From Betaproteobacteria bacterium (GTDB lineage: Bacteria; Pseudomonadota; Gammaproteobacteria; Burkholderiales; SG8-39): a stretch of 44,305 bases of DNA. A program made the position numbers and the translations under genes. Below, in pieces: positions 35,387 to 42,048 of the stretch. A model generated the notes under the pieces. It was not told where the DNA came from, ran no database searches, and was given only the letters and a program-made list of their open reading frames with translations. The DNA lies in assembly GCA_947466535.1 (NCBI GenBank), contig CANIEV010000010.1:1-44305 (forward strand), given 5' to 3'. The first letter of the stretch is position 1. Each line of letters starts with the position of its first letter.

Positions 35387-36172
35387 ATGGAACTCAAAGA
35401 CAAGGTGGCGCTTATCACCGGACCGGCGAAAGGCATGGGAGCCGACGTATCGCTCGCGCTCGCTCGCGAAGGCGCGGATCTGGTGTTGGTGGGCCGCGAC
35501 ACGGCGGCGATCGAGCCGGTGGCGGCGCAGGTGCGAGCACTCGGCCGTCGCGCGATCGTCGCGCGTTGCGACGTGACCAATGAGGCCGAGGTGACTGCGG
35601 CGGTCAAGGCGGGCGAGAAGGAATTCGGCCGCATAGACATCCTGGTGAATATCGCCGGCGGCACCGGACCGGTGGAGAAAAAGGGCTGGGAGACCACTGG
35701 CGCGGAGTTCGATGAAATCGTCGAACTCAATATGAAGGGCTGCTTCCTCACCATGCAGGCGGTGCTGCCCGGCATGATGGCAAGGCGCTACGGCAAGATC
35801 TGCAATGTCGGTGGCACCTTCGGACTGCGCGCCGCGCCCGGACGCATGGCCTACAGCGCGTCCAAGTGGGGATTGCGTGGCATCACCAAGACCTTTGCCT
35901 TCGAGGCGGGGCCGTTCAATATCAATGTCAATTGCGTCGCGCCCGGCATGGTCGAAGGCCCGCGCTTCACAGGAAAAGTGTTGCCGGCCAAGGCTGCGAA
36001 GGCAGGCGTTAGCGTGGAGGAGGCCCGGCGGCAGTACGAAGAGAACTACGCACTGCGTCGCATCACCACCGGCGAGGACGTCGCGAACGCGGTCGTGTTT
36101 CTGGTGAGCGAAAAATCAAGACAACTCACCGGCGTCGATCTGCCGGTGGACGGGGGATGGGCTTCACTATGA
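35387..36172 (+). CDS. Short-chain dehydrogenase/reductase (SDR)
   Basis: A 261-residue classical SDR that oxidises an alcohol or reduces a carbonyl with NAD(P). The cofactor motif is LITGPAKGMGADVSLA (T-G-x3-G-x-G), an Asp after CDVT contacts the adenine, and DILVNIAGG is the NAG-type motif. The catalytic Tyr-Lys pair is in MAYSASKWG (Y-x3-K), with a Ser expected in the strand before it; VGGTFG occupies that place, so the usual Ser is not obvious. The C-terminus GVDLPVDGGWASL is the standard SDR ending. The ATG at 35387 is preferred to a GTG at 35381 because GGAGTGAGG precedes it. Inverted repeats flank the gene, and its 3' end is duplicated downstream. Confidence 0.92.
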   Translation: MELKDKVALITGPAKGMGADVSLALAREGADLVLVGRDTAAIEPVAAQVRALGRRAIVARCDVTNEAEVTAAVKAGEKEFGRIDILVNIAGGTGPVEKKGWETTGAEFDEIVELNMKGCFLTMQAVLPGMMARRYGKICNVGGTFGLRAAPGRMAYSASKWGLRGITKTFAFEAGPFNINVNCVAPGMVEGPRFTGKVLPAKAAKAGVSVEEARRQYEENYALRRITTGEDVANAVVFLVSEKSRQLTGVDLPVDGGWASL

Positions 36173-36291
36173 ATCTGCGCTATCTGAATCTGGACTGGGG
36201 GATTTACAAGGGGGTGTGCCCCCTTGTTCCTGTTCTCAGACAACTCACCGGTGTTGATCTGCCGGTCGATGGTGGATGGGCCTCGCTATGA
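36169..36291 (+). pseudogene. 40-codon frame carrying a duplicated SDR 3' end
   Basis: The ATG at 36169 overlaps the SDR stop (ATGA) and opens a 40-residue frame ending at TGA 36289-36291, which in turn overlaps the next gene's ATG (36288). Its last 17 residues, RQLTGVDLPVDGGWASL, are identical to the SDR C-terminus, yet the DNA differs at seven third positions, all synonymous. The first part runs through the second palindromic repeat. This looks like the remnant tail of a second, older SDR gene whose body was lost, leaving its coupled junction with the allantoinase-like gene intact. Whether the peptide is made is unknown. Confidence 0.7.
36188..36229 (+). repeat. Palindromic repeat, copy 2
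   Basis: ACAAGGGGG (36206-36214) and CCCCCTTGT (36219-36227) are perfect arms around TGTG. With its left flank it matches the reverse complement of 35,243-35,285 at about 36 of 43 positions. It lies inside the 40-codon frame at the junction where the duplicated SDR tail begins, so it probably marks the rearrangement point. Confidence 0.7.
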
Positions 36292-37700
36292 CAAAAGTTG
36301 ACTACGTCATCCGCGGTGGGCAGGTGGTGTCACCGACAGCGACGATCCATGCGTCGGTGGCGGTGCACGAGGGCAGGGTGGTGGCGGTCGGCGAGGATGC
36401 GTTGATGCCCCCTGCGGCCGAGATCATCGATGCGACCGGAAAGTTCGTTATCCCCGGCGCGATCGACTCGCACGTTCACTTCCGCACCCCGGGCTACGAC
36501 TACAAGGAAGACTGGCATACCGGCACCGGCGCGGCCGCGCGCGGCGGCGTGACCACGGTGCTGGAGATGCCCAACACCAACCCGCCCACCGGCACGCTAG
36601 AGGCGCTGCGCCAGAAGCAGGCGATCGCGAAAGCGCAGGCGCTCGTTGACTACGGCATCTACGGCCTTCTAGATGAAAACAACATCGGTCAGCTCGAGGC
36701 GCTGATCGACGCCGGGGTTTCCGGTTTCAAGTGCTTCATGGGCAACACCTTCGGCGACCTGCCCGCGCCCTCGGATGGCGCGATGCTCGAAGGCTTCGAG
36801 ATTCTTGCGCGGCGCGGCATGCGCTGCACGGTGCACGCGGAGAATTTCTCCATCATGGCGCGGCGCCAGGCGCAAATGGAAGCGGCCGGCCGCACCGATG
36901 CGCAGGCGCATCTCGCCGCGCGTCCCGAGGTGTGCGCGATCGAGGCGGTGAGCCGCGCGGTGATCTTCGCCGAGTGGACCGGTGCAAGGCTGCATATCGC
37001 GCACAAGAGTTCGGGCGATGCGCTCTATCTGCTGCGCGATGCCAAGCGTCGCGGCGTGGATGTCACGGTGGAGACCTGTCCGCAGTACCTGTTGCTCGAC
37101 ACCGGGGACATGAAGCGGCTCAAGGGCATTCTGCGGGTGAATCCGCCGATCCGCGACCCCGAGCATCCGCCGCAGCTCTGGGCGGCGCTGAAGGAGGGCC
37201 TGATCGACATGATCGCCACCGACCATGCGCCGCACAGCCCTGAGGAAAAGACCCGCGAGAACATCTGGAAGTGCGACTGCGGGTTTCCCGGCGTGGAGAC
37301 GCAGATGCCGATCATGCTGACGGAGGTCAACAACGGCAGGCTCACGCTGCAGGACTATGTTCGCATCTCCAGCTTCAACCCGGCGCGCGCCTGGGGATTT
37401 TTCCCGAGAAAGGGCGCAATCCAGCCTGGCGCGGACGCCGACATCGTGCTGGTGGACATGGCCGCCGAACGCACCATCGACCAGGGTTCGCTGTTTTCCA
37501 AGAGCAAGATCACGCCCTGGCACGGACGCAAGGTGAAGGGGCTGCCGATGCTCACCATGGTGCGCGGCAAGGTGGTGATGAAGGACGGCAAGATCCTCGC
37601 CGAACCGGGCTGGGGCAAGCCGGCGGTGCAGGAGATGCCTGCGCCCGCGCCGCGAAACACCCACAAGACCAGCGCCGCGATCGTCGCGTTCAAAGGCTGA
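36288..37700 (+). CDS. Allantoinase/dihydropyrimidinase-like cyclic amidohydrolase
   Basis: A 470-residue cyclic amide hydrolase of the allantoinase-hydantoinase-dihydroorotase group, opening a ring amide at a two-metal site. The ligand set is complete: His62 and His64 (DSHVHFRTPG), carbamylated Lys148 (SGFKCFMGNT), His183 (CTVHAEN), the His in LHIAHKSS near 239, and Asp312 (MIATDHAPHS). GFKCFM and HVHFR-PG favour allantoinase over dihydropyrimidinase, but substrate is not proven. The ATG at 36288 overlaps the stop of the duplicated SDR tail (ATGA); a GTG at 36276 is also in frame. The M20 amidase follows four bases later, fitting ring opening followed by hydrolysis of the linear product. Confidence 0.93.
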   Translation: MTKVDYVIRGGQVVSPTATIHASVAVHEGRVVAVGEDALMPPAAEIIDATGKFVIPGAIDSHVHFRTPGYDYKEDWHTGTGAAARGGVTTVLEMPNTNPPTGTLEALRQKQAIAKAQALVDYGIYGLLDENNIGQLEALIDAGVSGFKCFMGNTFGDLPAPSDGAMLEGFEILARRGMRCTVHAENFSIMARRQAQMEAAGRTDAQAHLAARPEVCAIEAVSRAVIFAEWTGARLHIAHKSSGDALYLLRDAKRRGVDVTVETCPQYLLLDTGDMKRLKGILRVNPPIRDPEHPPQLWAALKEGLIDMIATDHAPHSPEEKTRENIWKCDCGFPGVETQMPIMLTEVNNGRLTLQDYVRISSFNPARAWGFFPRKGAIQPGADADIVLVDMAAERTIDQGSLFSKSKITPWHGRKVKGLPMLTMVRGKVVMKDGKILAEPGWGKPAVQEMPAPAPRNTHKTSAAIVAFKG

Positions 37701-37704
37701 GGCG

Positions 37705-38868
37705 ATGGCCAACAGGGACACACCCGACCGCGAGCTGTTCGGCATCCTTTCCGAGCTGATCGCGATTGATTCGACGTTTCCGCCGGGCGACACCCGCCGC
37801 ATTGCCGACTGGGCGGCAGCACGGCTGGCACGTGCGGGCTATGCAACCGAAACCGTGGCGGGCGTGCCGGAGATGTCGAACGCGGTCGCACGCCTTGGCA
37901 GCGGCAAGCCATCGCTTGTCTTCAACGTGCATTACGACACCATCGGCCCCGGCGAACGTGCGGCCTGGTCGGGTGATCCGTTCAAGGCGGAGCTTCGCGA
38001 TGGCCGTATCTACGGACTCGGTGCGGGGAATTGCAAGGGACCAATGGCGGCGCAGGTCTGGGCTGCAGAGGAAGTTGCCCGTCGCGGCGGTCCTGCGCGC
38101 GGCGAGCTGGTTTTCACTTTCGTCGGCGACGAGGAGAGCCTCGGCGAGAACGGTCTTGCACTCCTGCGCGCTCGCGGCATCGTCAGGCCCGACATGCTTG
38201 TGGTAGGCGCGCAGACCGAAAACCAGCTGATCATCGCCGAGCGCGGCGTGCTCTGGACGAAGATCCGCACCCGGGGCCGCGCGGCACACGCCGGCCTCGC
38301 GCCCGAGGGGGACAGCGCGATCCTGCGCATGATGCGGGTGATTGCGGCGATCGAGCGCGATTTCGCGCCGAAGATCGCGCAGCGGCGCTCCGGCACGCTG
38401 CAGGCGATGATCAACATCGGCCGTATTCGCGGCGGCAGCAACACGAACGTGGTGCCCGATTTCTGCGAGATCGAGGTCGACAGGCGCCTGGTGCCGGAGG
38501 AAACGGTGGAGGGCGCGCTGGCCGAACTTGAGCAGGCAGCGCTCGCCGCGGGCGAACCTGCGGGCACGGTGGAAGTCGAGCGCATCACCGGCACCCGAGG
38601 TTTTCGCGGCAGCGAGAGCGGGCCCTGCGTGCGTGCTTTTGGCGAAGCGATCTCTGATCGCACCGGAAAGCCCGCGAAATTCCTCGACGTGGTGGGCGTG
38701 TTCGACGGTCGCTGGTTTGCGGGTGACGGCATCGAGATACTCGATTTCGGCCCGGGCGAGGGCGCCGAAGGCCACAAGCCCAACGAATCGATGCCGCTGG
38801 ATCAGCTGGTGGATGCGGCGCTCATCCAGGTGGATGCGATCGGGTCGCTACTTGGTCTTCGTAAGTAA
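37705..38868 (+). CDS. M20 family metallo-amidase (ArgE/DapE-like) with altered metal ligands
   Basis: A 387-residue M20 peptidase-family protein, related to acetylornithine deacetylase, carbamoylases and aminoacylases. First ligand His76 lies in FNVHYDTIGPG, the general base region is GDEESLGENG (Glu143/Glu144), the dimer-domain His195 is in RAAHAGLAPEG, and the last ligand His357 is in EGHKPNESM. Two usual ligands look changed: the bridging Asp of the G-x-G-x2-D-x-K-G motif is Asn109 (GLGAGNCKG), and the GEPT Glu is Ala169 (VVGAQTEN). It may be active with a different metal arrangement, or Glu172 may take over. It follows the allantoinase-like gene by four bases and is the last gene of the group; the linear ureide or carbamoyl product is a natural substrate guess. 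Confidence 0.9.
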   Translation: MANRDTPDRELFGILSELIAIDSTFPPGDTRRIADWAAARLARAGYATETVAGVPEMSNAVARLGSGKPSLVFNVHYDTIGPGERAAWSGDPFKAELRDGRIYGLGAGNCKGPMAAQVWAAEEVARRGGPARGELVFTFVGDEESLGENGLALLRARGIVRPDMLVVGAQTENQLIIAERGVLWTKIRTRGRAAHAGLAPEGDSAILRMMRVIAAIERDFAPKIAQRRSGTLQAMINIGRIRGGSNTNVVPDFCEIEVDRRLVPEETVEGALAELEQAALAAGEPAGTVEVERITGTRGFRGSESGPCVRAFGEAISDRTGKPAKFLDVVGVFDGRWFAGDGIEILDFGPGEGAEGHKPNESMPLDQLVDAALIQVDAIGSLLGLRK

Positions 38869-38978
38869 ATCCTGAACATTCATTTAGCAGACCCAGCAAG
38901 GACGCCTGAAAGCGGGTAAACGGCGATCAGTTCTGATTCATATTACGGGTTTGTTTGATACGTCTGCATGCCGGGGAT

Positions 38979-38998
38979 GCGGAAGAATTCCATTCCGC
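38979..38998. terminator. Possible bidirectional terminator hairpin
   Basis: GCGGAA (38979-38984) and TTCCGC (38993-38998) are perfect six-base arms with an eight-base loop that is itself GAATTCCA. It lies in the 148-base gap between the convergent M20 and RES toxin genes. No clear T-run follows on either strand, so the call rests mainly on position. Confidence 0.3.
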
Positions 38999-39016
38999 TG
39001 CGGTGATTCCGGTCCG

Positions 39017-39709
39017 CTAGAAATCCCTGATCTGTGTTTTCTCGTAGACGGTGACGATGCGCCTGCCGTCCCAGCAGTAGCCAAAGTGCGGGCCTTGCAC
39101 GCAGTTCGAAAGCACTGGCGCCCGGAACACGCCGGCGCATTCGCCGCCCGGATCGCGCACGCTGTCGTACACGACACCGTTCGAACCCGCACTGCGCAAG
39201 CTCCTGCCCATCGCTTGGCCGGGGGCATGGTTCACCGGGTCGTAGACGTCTGCCAGATCGCGCCGTCCTCGTATGTCGTGAAGCTCGCCGCGAAGATCGG
39301 CATAGTAGGCGCGCATGTCGATCTCGATCGGGCCTTCCCGGGTTCGTTCAAGAAACTGTGCACGGTGATGCATCGTTTCGGCGATCGCGGTGTCGAGCGA
39401 ACGCGCCGCGTAGTACACGCCCCATGTGCCGTCGCTGAAGCGGCTGCCTTCCGGGTTGAGATGCGTGAACGCGGCCATGATTGGCTGGGTCCCGGGTCCG
39501 GTGATGCGGTCTTCCGGCGTCACCAGCGAGAGTTGTCCCGCTTCCTGCCGCAGGCGCGGATTGGTCATGGCTTCGACCGCGAAAACCGAATCGAGATCCT
39601 CGGGCGAGGCCACCCGGTCATACAGTCCTGTGGGCGGAAAGCGGCTGGGGATCAGCCGGTAACAGGGCGTCCACGCCACTGCAGACACGGCAGGCACTAC
39701 AGCGATCAA
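39017..39709 (-). CDS. RES-domain toxin of a type II toxin-antitoxin system
   Basis: A RES-family toxin, about 230 residues. Members of this family break down cellular NAD+ and are named for conserved Arg, Glu and Ser. The typical core is visible: PCYRLIPSRFPPTGLYD at the start, then GSRFSDGTWGVYYAARSLDTAIAE (the conserved Arg, Tyr and Glu region, split in two by the turn), and GVVYDSVRDPGGECAGVFR (conserved Ser). The frame stays open upstream through the antitoxin gene, so the start is uncertain. I chose the TTG at 39709, which overlaps the antitoxin stop as TTGA and gives a typical length; a GTG at 39697 is also possible. Order antitoxin then toxin is usual. Confidence 0.88.
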   Translation of the reverse strand: MIAVVPAVSAVAWTPCYRLIPSRFPPTGLYDRVASPEDLDSVFAVEAMTNPRLRQEAGQLSLVTPEDRITGPGTQPIMAAFTHLNPEGSRFSDGTWGVYYAARSLDTAIAETMHHRAQFLERTREGPIEIDMRAYYADLRGELHDIRGRRDLADVYDPVNHAPGQAMGRSLRSAGSNGVVYDSVRDPGGECAGVFRAPVLSNCVQGPHFGYCWDGRRIVTVYEKTQIRDF

Positions 39710-40113
39710 GCCCAGCCGCCCCGTTGGGCATCGAGATACTGGCGCACGACATAAAGGTCCGACACTTGGCCCGAGAGCATGCGTTCGAGTGCGCTGCGTC
39801 CACCGAACATCGGCGCGGTATTCGGCTTGCGCACCCAGGTATCCGCCGCTGCCTCCTGCGGCAGCAGCACCTGCAGCGCCGAATAGATGCCGAAGATATA
39901 GGAAAGCCGCTCCAGCGTGTCCTGAGGCAGGGTCAGGTCCGTGATCTGTTTCCATCGGTAGAACGTTGATTTCGATGGATTTCCGAGCAGCGCTATCTGC
40001 TCCTTGCCGGAAAGGTTCCAAGCATCCGCAATGCGAAAGAAGGTCCGCAAAGCGGCACCGGAGACCTTGTGCGAGTCGAGTGCAGTGGGGGCTTCGTTCA
40101 GAACAGCGGACAT
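39706..40113 (-). CDS. Xre/MbcA/ParS-type antitoxin (DUF2384)
   Basis: The 135-residue antitoxin for the RES toxin. The N-terminal half is an Xre-like helix-turn-helix (FFRIADAWNLSGKEQIALLG, then STFYRWKQ). The C-terminal half has the DUF2384 pattern, with LERLSYIFGIYSAL, PNTAPMFGGRSALERML and VVRQYLDAQRGGW. This region blocks the toxin active site in characterised relatives. The ATG at 40113 has AGGA upstream. The stop overlaps the toxin start, so the pair is translationally coupled. A near-perfect inverted repeat just upstream (40,121-40,161) is the likely site of autorepression by the complex. Confidence 0.93.
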   Translation of the reverse strand: MSAVLNEAPTALDSHKVSGAALRTFFRIADAWNLSGKEQIALLGNPSKSTFYRWKQITDLTLPQDTLERLSYIFGIYSALQVLLPQEAAADTWVRKPNTAPMFGGRSALERMLSGQVSDLYVVRQYLDAQRGGWA

Positions 40114-40120
40114 GGCGAAT

Positions 40121-40161
40121 TCCTAAAATGGGATCATTTAAAGATATATTCCATATTAGGA
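40121..40161. promoter_or_regulatory. Inverted-repeat operator of the toxin-antitoxin operon
   Basis: TCCTAAAATGGGAT (40121-40134) and ATTCCATATTAGGA (40148-40161) are inverted arms matching at 12 of 14 positions, with a 13-base AT-rich spacer. The site begins eight bases before the antitoxin ATG at 40113. Type II antitoxins with helix-turn-helix domains commonly repress their own operon at such dyads, so this is a good candidate operator overlapping the promoter. Confidence 0.7.
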
Positions 40162-40388
40162 CAATAAGCGATGCGGATCAACAGTCGGCCAGACCCCTCG
40201 ACTTCCACAGCCTAGGCAATGCGCTATATAAATCGTCTGCCGGCTGACTCCTTGAAAGAGTCGCGGTTTGTGGCGACGACATCCACATGCATTTAGGGTG
40301 GATCTTCCCATGAGCCTGCGACCGTGGAGAATTCAGGCGGCGACTCTAGCAGCCGGGGTTCGGTTGCTATTGAACAGGGGCCTCGTGC

Positions 40389-40826
40389 ATGACGCGACTT
40401 TCCGGTTACAGGATCTGCGCCTGTCCACTCTGTGGACAGGAACGTCTTTTCCCCGCATACGGGTCGATCAATCTGACGACTGCCATACCGGACGATGTGT
40501 TCGAGTCGATGGGCCGGCCAGTGCAATGCGGTTGCGGAAATCGATTCTCGGTCGAGGAGGGCCGGTTTGTACGATGGGCAAAGGAAGTACTTTTTTGTCG
40601 GAATAACACGGAGTCGGCGAGATTTGTTCATGTCGTATCACGGCGTACCGCATCCGTATCTGAAAGAGATGCCGAAGGAGTATTTCGTGTTCGAGAAGAT
40701 CCCGTAAGCGCATATGGAATACGTATTGCTTACGCGATGGGAGTGGCAAATTTTATGTTCTCAGGGAAGCATTTGTATGCTGCGTGTGAGGGTGTGCGCA
40801 ATCTCGGAAAGCAGTGCTCCATCTGA
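40389..40826 (+). CDS. Small CpXC-like zinc-ribbon protein, probably frameshifted
   Basis: The first 64 codons encode a likely zinc ribbon: Cys10, Cys12, Cys15 (RICACPLCGQE) and Cys47, Cys49 (PVQCGCGNRF), with INLTTAIPDDVF between, resembling the CpXC family. Codons here favour G or C in third position. From about 40,600 the same frame loses that preference. The neighbouring frame gains it and reads RRDLFMSYHGVPHPYLKEMP (40597-40656) and on to a stop at 40705-40707. A frameshift near the T-rich ACTTTTTTGTCGG at about 40,587-40,600 would join the parts into a protein of about 105 residues. Either the gene is decayed or the sequence has an error. No function is assigned. The 40,162-40,388 stretch before it shows nothing recognisable. 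Confidence 0.4.
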   Translation: MTRLSGYRICACPLCGQERLFPAYGSINLTTAIPDDVFESMGRPVQCGCGNRFSVEEGRFVRWAKEVLFCRNNTESARFVHVVSRRTASVSERDAEGVFRVREDPVSAYGIRIAYAMGVANFMFSGKHLYAACEGVRNLGKQCSI

Positions 40827-41943
40827 TGTATACAAATTATTCAAGATGGCGCCCCAGTTTAATCTGGGCGATGCCCATGCATTTGTAATTGCAGAGCTTT
40901 CGAATGGATGGCGAGTATCGGATACGCGAAGTCAATTTGGCGCCAGTGAGGTTGTCGAGGCGCTAAGCTTAGAGTCGGTAGTGTGCTTTTTCCCTTTAAC
41001 TTCAGATGAATTGGACGATCTTCAGGAAAAGGCGGTCGCTGGCGCGATATTGGTCGAGAGTCCAAGATTCGAGCATCAGTGGTTGGAATGGGTTAGTGAG
41101 AAGACAAAGGACTTGGTTTCGAAGTCTTCTGAAAAATTTGTGCGCGCTCTCGGTTTGGATGAATGGCTTTTTGAGGTCTCTGAGGCAATCAATAAAGCAA
41201 AAGACTTTGATGAAAATGATCCTTCGAATCACGGTAGCCTGATCGGATTATTTCTCAGCAATGAAAAGAAGATAGTAAAAGATGACCAAGCAAGATCAAA
41301 GGAAGGAACGTGCGCGCACGCGATTGCATGTGCAACTTTGTGGGCAAGTTTCGTCTGCGGTCGAACTGTTCCAGAAAATGATTCCGATTTACGGAAGCGA
41401 TTGGATATTCGATTAGAGCGGTACCTTGAGTGGCAATGCAGGGAGCCAAATTATTTGACCTCAGGTTTTCACCGCGAATTACAGGCACTTGAGCAAGAGG
41501 CTCCACGCGCATTTAACGAACTGCTAACACCAACAGGGCTCGGGATATACCTTCGCTTCTCAGTGGCAATTCAGTCCAGGCTACCGCCAGAGCCAACCGA
41601 CTTGGTGGCTGCCATCCTGAGGCTGCAACAGCTGGACGGTGGTCTAGCAGCAGCGGCATGCGCCTATTTAATCGGCCCCAAATTAACGCCACAGTTCATT
41701 CACTCAATTGCCATAGCGCTTGATGGAGAACGGTATCCATCAGTGGATTCGGTTTTAGCTGCGAAATCAATGGGGTTGGGGACGTTGGACACTTTACGGA
41801 AGCGTATCTCGGACTTGAAGACTGATTTAGACATTGACGAGACCGATATTGAGGCGGCAGAGAATCATTCCGAAGTGCATCAATCGGAAGCGGCTAGAAC
41901 ATCTGTTGCAGTAGTGGATGCTGACCCTGATAAAAAGGTTTAA
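40714..41943 (+). CDS. Unrecognised protein in an AT-richer segment
   Basis: An open frame for 409 residues. I do not recognise a family. The predicted protein is soluble, acidic and largely helical, with no signal peptide or membrane helix; a possible coiled or charged C-terminus reads KRISDLKTDLDIDETDIEAAE. The first about 35 residues (rich in Trp, Cys, Arg) look unlike the rest and overlap another open frame, so the true start may be the ATG at 40846 (MAPQFNLGDAHAF), or the gene may be joined by a frameshift to upstream sequence. Base composition is visibly less GC-rich than the flanking catabolic genes, with many A/T-ending codons. This suggests acquisition from another genome. It lies next to a toxin-antitoxin pair. 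Confidence 0.6.
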   Translation: MEYVLLTRWEWQILCSQGSICMLRVRVCAISESSAPSDVYKLFKMAPQFNLGDAHAFVIAELSNGWRVSDTRSQFGASEVVEALSLESVVCFFPLTSDELDDLQEKAVAGAILVESPRFEHQWLEWVSEKTKDLVSKSSEKFVRALGLDEWLFEVSEAINKAKDFDENDPSNHGSLIGLFLSNEKKIVKDDQARSKEGTCAHAIACATLWASFVCGRTVPENDSDLRKRLDIRLERYLEWQCREPNYLTSGFHRELQALEQEAPRAFNELLTPTGLGIYLRFSVAIQSRLPPEPTDLVAAILRLQQLDGGLAAAACAYLIGPKLTPQFIHSIAIALDGERYPSVDSVLAAKSMGLGTLDTLRKRISDLKTDLDIDETDIEAAENHSEVHQSEAARTSVAVVDADPDKKV

Positions 41944-42048
41944 GTGAATAGATCGCATCGACGGATATGACATTCGTGCTTCTGCGACGCTAGGGAATAC
42001 TGCCAACGTTTTAGTGACGGTCTGTGACCCCTACACATGCGGTACGTC

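Noticed and set aside
25551-38868. Thiamine-precursor (formylaminopyrimidine) salvage cluster
   Set aside because: NMT1-like binding proteins and an M20 enzyme fit, but no TenA or other thi gene is present, and the allantoinase and acetamidase genes point elsewhere.
25551-38868. Standard purine or allantoin degradation operon
   Set aside because: Only the allantoinase-like gene fits; allantoicase, ureidoglycolate and urate-oxidising genes are not in the window.
40714-40845. First 44 codons of the 409-residue frame as genuine protein
   Set aside because: Residue composition is unlike the remainder and the stretch overlaps another open frame; the ATG at 40,846 may be the true start.
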